From NCBI GenBank assembly GCA_963920635.1, contig OY987301.1, positions 19,634,501 to 19,698,500 of the forward strand: 64,000 bases of DNA, read 5' to 3'. A program made the position numbers and the translations under genes. The notes beneath the pieces are model-generated. The model had not been told where the DNA came from and made no database searches. It was given only the letters and a program-made list of their open reading frames with translations. The first letter of the stretch is position 1; each line of letters opens with the position of its first letter. Shown here piece by piece: positions 22,440 to 34,783 of the stretch. The DNA is from Pseudeuparius sepicola (Eukaryota; Arthropoda; Insecta; Coleoptera; Anthribidae).

Positions 22440-24150
22440 TACTTTTAAATGACCTCCGTAATCTGGTCAAAGATATATGGTCTTTTACCTTAAACTTTAA
22501 CAAAAACATAATAATTTGAATCTGGTGAAACAAATGGTTTTTCTCGATTGTGACTAAAAACTGCTGTTGACTTTTTAAATTGCAAAACGTTTCTCGTAAA
22601 TAACTACATTAGGAAAAGAGTCAACGATTTCTTGTGACTTTACAAAAAATTCTCCAGCTATAGCCTCAAAGGCTCAGCAAAGGAACAATGAAGGCAAAAA
22701 ATATATACCTCAATGCTGAAGATCTTCCTATTCTGAGGTTCTGAGACCTAACAATATTAAAGGTAGTTCATCTTTCCATCGATTTATATTTCCTCTGGCA
22801 GTAAAAACAGCTTTTAATGTCCTGTGAAATTTTTCTAACGTGCCATTGCTTTGCGGATGATAAGTAGTTGTGTGTAGTTTTATGAATACCGAAAAATTTA
22901 CTAAATTTTGATAATTAACCTGATTCAAATTGTAAGCCTTGATCGTATGTGCTCAGTAATATTTGATATATGGGATAAGCTTCTGTCCAACGAGTAAATC
23001 TTTGTATGTACAATGTACAACCACCTGAAACAGTAAGAGGACTATTAGATCTAGATAAATATGTTCAAAATGACCTTTAGGAATTTCAAATTTACCTAAA
23101 GCAGATTTTGTATGCTTTTAATTTTTGAACCAAAACTAAGATTTACCAATCATTTGTTTTGTTGCTCTAACTCCTGGGTGTGAAATGTTATATAAATTAT
23201 TAAATACAGTCGTAAATTTTTAGGAATGTAAATACGATGTTTTGAAGAAGAAACTTCTCACCAAAGTTTGATTTTTGCAAATGAAACTTCTTCTTGTTGT
23301 AAGGAAACAACTAGAGTTGGGTTTTTGATTTCTAAGTAAAAATTGCAGTTCTTCATCAGAATCTTAATCTTGAGATTGTTTAATACTATTGGTATCTATT
23401 TTAATTAAATCAAAAGAGGAAATCTCACTGTCATCGCAAGATAGGACATCAGCTCCAATGTTGGATTCTTCTGTTATAATAATAATAGTATAATTCTCAC
23501 CCTCACAATACTCCAACCTAAGGAATATTGGATATTTTAAGTAAATTGAGCAATATATTCTAAGTAACGAAATTGTCTAGGACTTTTATTTTTTGACATA
23601 AATATTGTAGTCAAAGGTTTATGATTAGTTAAAATTATAAATTCATATCCTTCTAAAAAATGTCGAAACTGTGCTCAAGTAGCTACTAATTCACGATCGA
23701 ATGTTGAATATTTAATTTGAGAAGGGGTAAATTTTTTTGAAAAATAAGCAATAGGTTGAGAAATTTTATTGAGAGTCTGCTTTAGAACTGCACCAATAGA
23801 AGTATTATGCGTCTGTTGTTAAAAAAGTTTAGCATTATTACACGGATGTGTTAAAATTGTAACATTGATAAACAAATTTCTCGCATTTTCAAAACTATTT
23901 TAACATTATTATGTCCAATCAAAAAATTGTTTATTGTTACAGTTTTGTAATTTACCTACTTGAACATTTATTTAAAGGACTGAGAAGTTCAGCAAAGTTT
24001 GGGATGAATCTTTAATCATACCTATGAAGCGTTGTAATTGCTTGTTTAAAAAACTACCTTTATGTTTAAACGCCATAAAAAAAAGCGCACATTTTTGACC
24101 ATTATTCGTTGACAATGACAAAACAACTCTGGGAGATATTAGAATAGTTG
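22440..24150 (-). pseudogene. Gypsy LTR-retrotransposon pol relic
   Basis: Minus-strand remnants appear in the normal pol order. Near 24045-24015: LQRFIGMI, the end of the RT thumb; then FDWT. About 23830-23560: RNase H with SIGAVLKQ, QPIAYFSKKFTPSQIKYSTF, DRELVAT, HFLEGYEFIILTNHKPLTT and FRYLEYIAQFT. About 23090-22960: integrase core with KFEIPKGHFEHIYLDL, then RFTRWTEAYPI. At 22928-22728: HTTTYHPQSNGTLEKFHRTL and LPLILLGLRTS, the E-containing end of the integrase core. Numerous stops and frame shifts. No LTRs or primer-binding site are recognisable. A SINE-like tail has inserted near 23480-23520. This is a long-dead copy of a Gypsy/Ty3-type element. Confidence 0.85.
23477..23520 (-). repeat. 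SINE-like (ATT)n tail inserted in Gypsy relic
   Basis: On the minus strand GGAGTATTGTGAGGGTGAGA is followed by an (ATT)n run. The same end occurs at 26350-26510 and 61127-61345. It interrupts the Gypsy pol between the RNase H and integrase homology, so it inserted after the Gypsy copy. Confidence 0.5.
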
Positions 24151-26349
24151 TACGAACTGCTCAGAAAATTAGTTTCTGGTTCTTACTTTTGGAAATAATC
24201 TTAAGATTAAGTAGGTACTTCATATTTTGCACACGAGGGAACTGCTAACTTCAAAGTGCGACATCTAAAACAGTGTTGATTTTTGAAAATTTGTTTATAG
24301 CACATAATTTGGTTCAAATTAAAGGACAATTGGGATTCACCACTTTTCAAGGTCACTGCGAACGAAAATTTTCATTCGACAGTTTGAGCTTACGAATAAA
24401 GTCTTCGAAGAGCTCTACCAGCCTTTTTTACCGAACTAAAATATCTCGTTTCGTTGCTGAGATATGAGGCTGGAGAGTTTTAGGTGAATATGTAAATATG
24501 CTTTGGCTGAAACTCGTGTAAAGAAAATTACACTGCGTAGGTATCTGTATACCTGGCCTATAGTTTCATATGGCATGTTTAACAACTATTAAACTATCAC
24601 AAATTAATGAATTACTGCCAAATTTTTACACTTACATCCAGTGAATTTTTAGACACTCTTTAACCTTATGGTTGTTGTTACCTAACCTATGTTGGTATTG
24701 AAATAGAGTTAATGTAGTTAATGTGGTACGTGAAAGAAGCACTCATTTAGATCAATGATTTTTCCAAATTTCTCTAAAAATAACAACCCATGATAGTTTT
24801 AAAAGAGACTCTCTTAAAAATAGGTGGTTATTAGAAATTAGAAAATGAACCGAATTTTTTCAAAAGCCATTGGCGTAAAAAGTATATGTTTGACAGTCGG
24901 GTGTTATAGTTGGTGAATCTAAATGTGTACTTCTTCAGCATACCTACATGTGAGCATGTGGGCCTTTGAGACCAATTATTGCATCACGAATTTGAACCTT
25001 GTCTATCCATTTAGACAAGGGTTTGAAGAGAAAACTAGTGCATACATTACCCACCAGCAGAGAAGGCGGCTTGACCAGCCTTAAACATCTGATTCTTACA
25101 TATTGTGTCAAACTAAACTTAGCTATACGCAAAGAGTTTCATCAAATTTTGCTTTTAGCTTATAGCAAAGATATACGTCCGTTGAGTGAGTCATTCAACG
25201 ATACGGCAGATACAGCCATATTGAATATCGTAAGAACTGTAAGGACTTATAGAATCATATGATACAAGTATAATATAACAATGTATACCTATCTGCAATT
25301 CAGCAAGACTAGACTAGGTATTAACGCATATATTTATAATAAATATTATGTGGCCGGAGAGTCAGGACTTCAGGAGTATCTTTTCTATCTATATAGGTGC
25401 CCAGTTGGAACAAGACAAGTCTCATGATGATCGCCTTGTATGATAGAGCAAAATAAGGTTTTATTTTGATAGCATTATTATTAACATGTTTCCAATTTAG
25501 CGGTTCCTTTCTCTGCATATACTTAGACATAGCCATGAGATTTTTTCCAACTTGAGACACACACGACCGTTCGCCGTTAGGTATAGATATCGTTGCGCCA
25601 CGACTTCGTTCTCACAAAAGCTTCATGTCATTGGATTTAGTTTACGACAATGTTAGGAAGGTAACTGGTAAATACCAAACATTTTGCTTCATAATTGAAT
25701 ATAGTGTAATTGTGCCCGGTAAGTATCCGACGAGGCTTTTAGATAGAAATCAATGTCGTAAACCAACGCGCTCACGAGAGACCTCGTTTATTTTCCGTTT
25801 CAATGTTCGGACATTCGAAATCGAAAAGTCCTCTCGTGAAGGGGTTATAGGAAAAATAATCGCAAATAAACGGGTATTTTTCCATTAAATTTCCTTTCTA
25901 GACTGCGAGGGATCAGAAACTTCGGCAATGGAAACCCAATCAACACCGGGATCTGCGCAGATATTGTCGGCGATTTCGTTTTGTCGGATGGGAATTAATT
26001 GAATTGAAATTTTATTTGCTGGCGGATATAAGGGTGTGCATTTAGTTTAATCTGATTAGCCCCAGCAGTTTGTAAAATTTTCTCTAAAAATATCTAATTT
26101 CGAAGAAAGCTTGGTTTTGGTACAATTTCCACATATGACAAAGGGCAGACGCAAAAGAGTTATTTTCATTGCACATACATTATAAGGTGATTAAGATAAG
26201 GGCTTCCACAAAATGAACAATCCTATATCTCACTCTCTATATCTCTTGATCTTGAAAAATCATAAAATCCTTTCTACTAGTGGCAACCCCCGTTTGATTG
26301 ACTTTTTAAATCATTAGCAACTGTATATGAAAATGTAACTCAAATATTT
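24151..26349. other. No gene recognised
   Basis: AT-rich DNA with a few frames of 60-90 codons (24273-24467, 24999-25262, 25625-25888 plus; 24944-25132, 25321-25560 minus), none recognised. Confidence 0.35.
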
Positions 26350-26510
26350 TATGTTGGGCTAGAGAAATGCATTTCCGATAGCCGCAAATGGCAACGAAGA
26401 CAAAATAATAGTAATTGCCCCCCTCCCCCGTACAAGCATATATGGTTGCTTTTGGGGTACTCCTATAGTTTGGAGTATTGTGAAGGTTAGAATTATTATT
26501 ATTATTAATC
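26350..26510 (+). repeat. SINE-like repeat with (ATT)n tail
   Basis: Contains AGCCGCAAATGGCAACGAAG, a C-rich CCCCCTCCCCC block, GTTGCTTTTGGGGTACTCCT, then GGAGTATTGTGAAGGTTAGA and an (ATT)n run ending near 26507. The same blocks in the same order occur in inverted orientation at 61127-61345 and the tail alone at 23477-23520. Lack of coding capacity and a simple tail suggest a SINE or a LINE 3' end. Confidence 0.6.
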
Positions 26511-28111
26511 CTTTAAAGGGAGTGTGATTATTAAATTAATTGAAAAAAGAGCATATTTCTGGATAAAATAAAACAAATAAAATTTGACATGAAACTAGAG
26601 CAGATACGAAATAAGTCGGGAGGCAGTTTCGTGCAGTTGATAATATCAAATTGCTAAAATTTTGTAAAGTTGGCATAGAAAATGAGACTAAGAGAGGTTT
26701 AAGTATTATACTTATATGTTTAATTAGTGGAATAACTGGAATCAACAACAACAATATGTCCATATGGCCATGTTATTGTTCATTAGATATTAAATGACCT
26801 TTAAAATTGTCATTCATTTTGACATAATAAAAGGAAGTAGGGTTTAAGTTCTCCATCATACCTGACAAAATTTCAGAGGGGGATTTTTACAAGATTTTTA
26901 CAAGATATGGATTAGTACCTACTGAAATTCAGTAGTCCCAAGTATCCGTTAAGTAATTTGTGGGAAAAATTTGAAATTCAGAATTTTTCAAGAATTTTTT
27001 ATACGAATTCATGGTTCCAAAAATTCACAAAAATTGCATGCACCTATAAAAAAGAGTATTGTTCACGCTCTGCTCACGATTTACGTTTGTACATATTTTA
27101 GGATATTTTGAAATACATTTTTATTTATTTGGGTATAAAATTAATATAATATTTTGCTTTAATTACGTAATTCATATGAAGCAGAAAGAAATCTCTATGC
27201 GGGTATTATTCCTGATTTTTGTTCATGCTTTACTTTTCGCGGTTCAAATTTACATTCGGTTGATTTGGGTAACACTGCTCGCGCGCGATACCAAGACTGG
27301 TAGCAGGACCAGTACCAGTAGAACAGTACAAAAAACTAGAGGCCCTGTATGACACGAAAAGTGACAGTTATTCGTTTAAAACGAATAGTTATTCGTTTTA
27401 AACGAATAACGTGAACGAAAGATAAAAAACTATTGATACAGCAGCAAAAATCCCCCTACTTCACAAGATCGCAGCATCCAGAGTATCCAGACAATCGCAG
27501 CAACTGCTACAAGTTACTCCCAAGAGACAATCACTGGAGGATATGAGTAAGAAACCTAAATCAACATCTTGTGCATTTTCGCTTTCTCAAAAATTACAAA
27601 TTCCGCATATTCGCGCATACAGTCCATTACGCCACAAGTATAAAATCAAAATTTATGTTTTTTTTTTGTTGTGGCCCGAAAAAACGATATAACCACACTG
27701 ACGTTATTTCACTAATGTGACCTAAAAATAGGATATGGTCGATAGACTTATCAACTAAAGCGGACACTTGAAACCGACAAAGTTTCTCACCGCATACCTA
27801 TATATCTTGGAAAACTTTTCCTTAATTATTGCGCAAAACTCATCAAGTTTTCACTGACAAAATAATGGCTTTCAGTGATAATATTAATAATTTTAAGCTT
27901 TTTACGGCTGCTCGTATCGCCTGCATGCGTATAACGGTCCCTTACTTCCGGCTGTTGGCTATATGTATATCGCCCCTATGTGTACTATTTCTATAATTCT
28001 GCACGAGGAGAAAAAATGGCAAAGGAAATGCGGAATTAGGTCCTATCATTTAACCCACGTTATGCCCGCAGCAATTTTCAAAATATATCGCGTCATTTTG
28101 TCCAAAAGGTA
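26511..28111. other. No gene recognised; 44-bp palindrome inside
   Basis: AT-rich DNA. At 27367-27410 lies a nearly perfect 44-bp palindrome built from GTTATTCGTTTAAAACGAAT and its inverse, which is also a repeat of TTCGTTT units. The 97-codon plus frame at 27059-27352 is hydrophobic (several segments rich in L, I, F) but resembles nothing I know. Confidence 0.35.
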
Positions 28112-28119
28112 GGTACAAC

Positions 28120-29134
28120 CAGGGACTCTTTAAAATAAGGGGACCCAGCAGGTCACAGTCTATCGCATAGGAAAAGTGAAGCCCTGAGGGGAAGTTTGTT
28201 TTCTGTCGACTCCAAGGAGACCACAAGGGGGCTGATACAAGGTTATGTTATAATGTCAGTGTCTAACTGCCATCAGGTTTTATGTGACATGCCAGTGCCA
28301 TAGATTCTAAAGGAGGTAAAATATTTCCCATCATAATTCACAATTTTTAACTTTTCTAACTTCCAGATACTCAGATGTGTCAATTAAAGGTAATGCGGCC
28401 GCCTGTAGTAGTCCCAATAATTGCAACCAGATTTTTTCTGTATCACCTTTAGTAATCCTGCAATTCCCATGACGTGGGCATTATATACGTATAAGGTAGT
28501 TAGTTCAATACAAAAATCGTATTTCGAAAATTTTAAATTATTAAGCAGGTAGCTTCAGTCAGGTCTTTTTTTAAAGAGTTTTTATCTACGACTACAAGTT
28601 TATTTTAAGTTTGTGAGGTACCTTGGGAGAGAAATAAAATTACATTAGAACTACTAGACCTAATCTTATTAGTCCATCCCAAAATCTGTGAAAGTTCTTT
28701 GGGTACATACATTCAACAAGGGAAGAAAGTTCAAGTATATACATATTATTACAAATGGATTGAGGAACCTGGTAACAAGGTGCAATAGCGACAAATTCTT
28801 AAATAAACAAAATCGGCACTACTGACTTACCATACTTATTACTTAAAATCGTGGAAATAATTGCTGGAAATCAATTTCAACTATAAAATAAATTTCTTTC
28901 ATTTGACAGTTGCCACATTCTGCACTTGTATACGCAACATTGTCAAGTATAATTTTTAGAAATCATGGAAATCATTATTAATTTCTACTAACAATCAAAG
29001 TACCTGTTATATTCATAGATTCTCCAATAAAATGGCATACTTGGCATCACTGATACCATTAGAATGAGGAAAGAATATATAGGCCTCACTTTGAAAAGTA
29101 TAATGGTGGGTCCCCTTACTTTAAAGAGTCCCTG
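28120..29134. mobile_element. Non-autonomous hAT element, copy 2 (CAGGGACTC family)
   Basis: Same terminal inverted repeats as the copy at 6765-7737: CAGGGACTCTTTAAAATAAG at the start and CTTTAAAGAGTCCCTG at the end. Flanking 8-mers are GGTACAAC (28112-28119) and GGTACAAA (29135-29142), a target duplication with one change. The interior aligns with copy 1 for nearly its full length; this copy has about 40 extra bases near 28870-28920. No transposase frame. Confidence 0.83.
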
Positions 29135-29142
29135 GGTACAAA

Positions 29143-30062
29143 AATGCGGTCATTTATATAGCTACCAAATAAACTTAACTGCTATACCAATAAACTATGC
29201 AAAAGTAACTTTCATTTCTTTACTTTTTAAGGGCAAACAAATATTGCTTTTTTAAGACTATCTGTAACTATCAATAATTGTAACCTGTATTATAACAGTA
29301 GTATAGTCAATGACACCCTGTGGCACATGGCACTGCACTTGAAATTGTTCCCGACAAATTCAATTTATTACTCTAATTATGTTTGAAAAACAATTTAAAT
29401 AAATACCTTGATGTGAAATAGAATGGATTCTCTCCTCTACAGCATGAACATAATGAGACTGTCCAGAAGGACAAGATAGTTGAGCAACTTGAAAAATTGA
29501 AGAGGTAACAGTTAAATCTTCGGACAGATACAATCAAGTGGTGATTGCTTTTTCAATTACCAGTATTATAAAATTTTTGTTCCACTTTCGTAACAACGAA
29601 TTTAGATTTAGATCACGATTGCTCTCTGCTCTGTACGAAAACAATTTTAACTAAGCGCTCGATAAGCAGCCACAAAAAATGCAGTTTTCGTATCGGCGCA
29701 TTTTTCGGACTAGTTTCGGTATTTAGGACGACAAATCGGGGTTTTTAATGACGAATTCCGATAAAACGAATAGCAGTCGATGTTTAATGTTTACGTATAG
29801 ATATCAAAACACTCCAGGGTTTTTATAAGACTTTACAAGCATCTCCAAATCCGTAACTTCTGGCACTATATTATTACACATTTTCTCAATAGCCACGCGG
29901 ATACTTAAAAATCACTGAACCATCGCCAATAAATGAGTTTACATATTAAGGTAACAAACACCTAGATCTAGCATAATCAATGTATTTATCCTAATTTTTA
30001 TATACGCTTAGGGAAAAGTATCATGTATCTAAACGAGGTCAATATTTTTAGAGCAAAAAGAT
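29143..30062. other. No gene recognised
   Basis: AT-rich DNA; an isolated ACACCCTGTGG end occurs near 29316. No coding signal. Confidence 0.35.
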
Positions 30063-30063
30063 G

Positions 30064-30955
30064 TACGCAGGGTTATTCACTGAGAATTGACCCCCCATCT
30101 AACTTATTTGTTTTTCAAGATAAAAGCGTGATTCAAAAAACAAAATCAATGGTTCGGCGAATACTTTTTTTATGCCATGACCGGTTGGTGTACAGGGTGT
30201 TCCAAAAAAGTAGGACCAATGGCAACTTAATTTTTTTAAATGGAACACCCTGTATATTATTGGATTTTTGAAATCTGCTCATCAAGGCAATCACAATGAT
30301 ATTAAACTTTGTGGCATTATCTTTTTCCGTTTTTGAAAAATTCCGTATTCAAATTTTATACTAAATTTATTTAACTCGAATTTGTGGATCTCGTGATAAA
30401 GATAGACGCTCAATGTAATAACGAAAAATATTTGTTTTAAACAAGAGAGTAATATAGTGAAACTCCGAAATGTTTAGGAGCTTTTACGATTTTCCTGAAA
30501 TTCTTTATTTCGAGAATATAATAAGTAAAATTTGAAAAGGCCCCTAAACATTTTGGAGTTTCACTATATTACTCTCTTGTTTAAAACAAATATTTTTCGT
30601 TATTACATTGATCGTCTATCTTTACCACGACATCCACAAATTCGAGTTAAATAAATTTAGTATAAAATTTTAATACGGAATTTTTCAAAAACGGAAAAAG
30701 ATAATGCCACAAAGTTTGATATCATTTTGATTGCCTTGATGAGCAGATTTCAAAAATCCAATAATATACAGAGTGTTCCATTTAAAAAAATTAAGTTGCC
30801 ATTGGTCCTACTTTTTTGGAACACCCTGTACACTAAACGGTCATGGCATAAAAAAGTATTCGCCGAACCATTGATTTTGTTTTTTGAATCACCCTTTTAT
30901 CTTAAAAAACAAAAAAGTTAGGTGGGGGGTCAATTCTCAGTGAATAACCCTGTAC
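30064..30955. mobile_element. Palindrome C (0.89 kb), layered termini
   Basis: Outer ends are CAGGGTTATTCACTGAG (left at about 30068) and its inverse (right end CCCTGTA at about 30954). Inside, at matching positions on both arms, is a second outward pair TACAGGGTGTTCC (30191 and 30830) and 64 bp further an inward-facing pair GGAACACCCTGTA (30254 and 30767). So each arm carries a 64-bp unit bounded by inverted TACAGGGTGTTCC/GGAACACCCTGTA. The core, about 510 bp, is also palindromic and centred near 30510. The same layout and core sequence recur in palindrome D, so the architecture existed before the two copies dispersed. No protein of note; frames here are mirror artefacts. Confidence 0.8.
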
Positions 30956-31984
30956 CTATACCTCAGACAAATATTAAACATAGACTAACCTAAACGCTAC
31001 ATTGTAATCAGCCAATATAAAAAATGCCAACTCAAAACAAAAACAACAAATTTGACACTTAAGCCTGCATCATATGATTATGTTATGTTTCCTATGCCAC
31101 AAATCCAACACTTTACTCTTCCCATCGTTCTGAAAACTACACTAATTTACTAATTACTAACTTAACTATATGTCTTTTGTCAAATAACCCCAAAATCTCA
31201 AAGAACAAGACACTCGAAACACATAAACACAAAGCGGCGAAATCTCAACGAACTCTGGATCAGCTGTTGGGGCATAATACAGCAAAAATGTGCATCGGTC
31301 ACAAAGAGCTCGTGCAACGTTGCCACGTTAGCCAGAATAAGAAATGTATTAAGGATATTATATAAAGCCCAAGTAAGATCAGTGAATTCACAAAATCAGT
31401 AAAAGATAACTGTCCAAATTTTTACTATATGTAGATTGTAGATATCAAATAATTTTGTTCCAAATTGATGTTTTTTAACGTTGGTTATGCATTTATTACG
31501 CAAGTAAAATATAAATTTATGAAGAAGTTTGGCAATGGTGCAATCATTGCATTGTTTTGTTTTAGATTTGTATTACTAACTCAGACAAATAATGTTACTA
31601 AACATTTTTTTTTATCTTGGCAAGGTCTGTATTGTATTGAATTATTAGTCTATATATTTATTATTTGTCTGAGACCTATAATACCCATTTAGTTTCAGAT
31701 TTGTGGTCCCCAAAAAATATGTTCTATGTATAGGTACGATTTTTAAGGATCTTAAACTGTACATCTAATAGAAATTTAAACTATGTTTTTTGTTGCGACT
31801 GGCAATGTTTTGTTTCTTTCTATGGGATAGAATTCCTTATTCAATGATAATACTTAAGCTGTTTTTTTACTACAAAATTGACATTGGGAGAGCACAAACC
31901 ATAAACTTTGAACGTGTTACTTATATTAAAAATGTGTATATTATATTTATTTAAGTATATCATCTTTATATTTAGCTATCAATA
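30956..31984. other. No gene recognised
   Basis: AT-rich DNA; short frames at 31177-31365 and 31465-31692 (plus) without recognisable motif. Confidence 0.35.
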
Positions 31985-32425
31985 GAATAAAAATACAGCT
32001 TAAATTTTTTTAAGAAGTCAATTTTTTTTTACTGGATTTTATCGTTATGAAACTTGAGTCCACTTATGTTGCAAAATGAAAGATGCACTAAATTGATGGA
32101 CCTGCAAGACCAAGAAGATAACCTCAAAAATAGCAATAACATGATCAAAAAACATCACAAGTGGCGCTCTCTGTGAGATACGTAAAAATTGATGCCTTCA
32201 GCTTATTCTCCATCCGCAAAAACACAACATTGCCAAATTTCAGTTCAGTAGCTTGATTAGGTATGTTGGGAGATATAGCCATAATTTAATTTCAAAAAAA
32301 GAACTTCAACACCCTGTATCTCCGTATCGCTCTGAGGAAAATTTTTATAAGAACTTGTCATGTTATTTTAACATCCCCTGTATAAATCCGAGAGATTGGC
32401 CTTCTTTTCTGGGACACCCTGTATA
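31985..32425 (-). repeat. Arm of the 44-kb palindrome family plus stacked right ends
   Basis: From 31985 to about 32320 the sequence matches, in inverse orientation, the 7782-8110 repeat and the arms of palindrome I (blocks GATGGACCTGCAAGACCAAG, CAGCTTATTCTCCATC, AAATTTCAGTTCAG). It ends in AACACCCTGTAT at about 32319. Within the next 105 bp two more right-type ends follow, CCCCTGTATA at about 32382 and GGACACCCTGTATA at about 32423. Three consecutive ends of the same orientation suggest repeated nested insertion or truncated copies at one spot. Confidence 0.55.
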
Positions 32426-32714
32426 TTGCAAAATCAGAATTTGGGGTCAATTTTTGACAGCTATAGCATTAAGAGCTCTCTGCTGTGTAACTTGGACCTA
32501 TATTTTCTCTGCTTTTAGATCAGGAACCAATTTTGTCATTAATATTAGATTCCGAACCTGTCCCTGTTATAAAACAATTCTCAGCTGACACACATTGAAC
32601 TTTTGGCATTCCTTGGTTAGTGCTAGAAAAATCAAAGTTTCAAAGAAACAACTATTTTGTCATTTTTAACCAAATTCGCAGCTTCATACTTGCTATCTAA
32701 TAATGCTATGTATG

Positions 32715-33600
32715 TACAGGGTGTCCAGGAAATATTTGACCCCCCCCCACTAACTTTTTTATTTTTTGAGCTAGAAACACGAATAAAAAAGCATTTTGTA
32801 GAGAATTTTATTATTTTTTTTTGCGGTTTTATTGCATTTTATATAGGGTGTTTAGAAAAAGAGTGGCAAACTAAATTTATGTTTTTTTAAATGGAACACC
32901 CTATATATTTTTGCATTTTTTAAATCTGCTCATCAAGGCAATTAAAATGATATAAAACTTTGTGGCATTATCTTTTTCCGTTTTTGAAAAATTCCGTTTT
33001 CAACTTTTGTACTAAATTTATTTAACTCGAATTTGTGGATCTCGTGATAAAGATAGATGATCGATGTAATAACAAAAAATATTTGTTTCAAACAAGAGAG
33101 TAATATAGTGAAACTCCAAAATGTTTAGGAGCCTTTTCAAATTTTACTGATTATATTCTCGAAATAAAGAATTTCAGGAAAATCGTAAAAGCTCCTAATT
33201 ATTTTGGAGTTTCACTATGTTACTCTCTTGTTTAAAACAAATATTTTTTGTTATTACATCGATCATCTATGTATCTTTATCAAGAGATCCACAAATTCGA
33301 GTTAAATAAATTTAGTATAAAATTTGAAAACGGAATTTTCCAAAAACGGAAAAAGATAATGCCACAAAGTTTAACATAATTTTAATTGCCTTGATGAGCA
33401 GATTTCAAAAATGCAAAAATATATAGGGTGTTCCATTAAAAAAAAAGTTTAGTTTGCCACTCTTTTTCTAAACACCCTATATAAAATGCAATAAAACCGC
33501 AAAAAAAAAAATTCTCTACAAAATACTTTTTTATTCGTGTTTCTAGCTCAAAAAATAAAAAAGTTATTGGGGGGGTCAAATATTTCGTGGTCACCCTGTA
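32715..33600. mobile_element. Palindrome D (0.89 kb), sister of C
   Basis: Outer ends are TACAGGGTGTCCAGGAAATA and its inverse. At about 32843 and 33482 is a second outward pair TATAGGGTGTTTAG, and at about 32905 and 33422 an inward pair GGAACACCCTATA. The core (about 32906-33421) is clearly homologous to the core of C, with blocks CTGCTCATCAAGGCAAT, ACTTTGTGGCATTATC and GAGTTTCACTAT in the same order. Outer shells share TTGACCCCCC but are otherwise more diverged than the core. Non-coding. Confidence 0.8.
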
Positions 33601-34783
33601 CATGACGGTGTGCTACCACGAGTTTTTTTGGGTATTACAAAAAAGTAGGTTGTATAACTGAAAATATTTCGATATAATTTTAACTTAATATCTTGATACT
33701 CACACTAACTCGAAAATAAAATCGTGGAACTTCTGAATCAGGCAAGTCAGATCAGAAATAGTTCTGCTTGTATCTTGTATAAATTAATTTGCCGCTATAT
33801 GCAGCAATGAAATAATCTCTAATTTACATAAAATGCGCGCGGCCGGCATAGGCAGTTACCTAAATCTCCGTACATTTAAAGAATGCAGTAATAATTGCCG
33901 GTATAGAAAAAAAGCTGCTTCGATTTTATTATTGCGGAACACTTGGCCACTCCAAAAGGCACGCCCATTTTTCTCAAATAACGCGCTGCTCACATGTGCA
34001 AACAAATAACATAGCAACAATCTAATAATAATTGCCGGCCTGACGGGTAATCAAATCTTAAATATTTATGTACATAACAATTATATGAAAAGTTTAACAT
34101 ACAATAACTCGAAATGGGAACCTAATTGTTGAAGGCGATACAGAAGTTTCTTATTATCTTTCCGTTTAAGGCTTTATACCTTTAATTAGATGGATTAGCA
34201 TTTCTAGAGAACTATGAGATAACTGTAGATCTGTAACAGTTGATAATAACCCTTAGAAAGTCACGCCAACGCATTGAAAAGTGGTCATTGTTAAACCAGA
34301 GATTACCCTACCCCTTAGATGGACCACTCCCTACTTGCCGCCAATTTGTGCGACAGTAGCGGCGCGCGTGATGCGGTCCTCAAACTAAATCACTGATAGG
34401 TGCCTCGAGGTTAGTAGAGGCATAATAGGTTGCATGTAGTGACTATAGATAGTCACTGTTGCATGGTAACTCTGTGGGGGGTGGATGGGCAACTGGCTGA
34501 CGTCACACCCAATATGGCCGCTGGAGATTAGTCCGTCTCACCGATTTGTTTCCATTGTGTACTTCATATCATTTCTGGGTCATAGTGAATTATATTTAGC
34601 GATTTTTTAATAACAATTGTGACGATAAAAACTGACGAAGTGTGTGTATTAGTTTTGTTGTGACTTTAAAAACAATTATTAACTGTGTTATTTACAAGCG
34701 AACTTGCTGAGAGATTTGTGTATTTTCATTCAACAACCAATTTTTCACGCATAGTTTTTTTTATCAATTTTTTGTTAATGTAG
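33601..34783. other. No gene recognised; possible leader of the THAP relic
   Basis: The last 300 bp (34490-34783) precede the THAP-like start codon and include a TGACGTCA cAMP-response-like octamer near 34499 and a CCAATATGGCCGC patch, which may be the 5' end of that element or a host promoter. A hairpin AGTGACTA...TAGTCACT lies at about 34437-34457. The rest is AT-rich with no coding signal. Confidence 0.3.
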
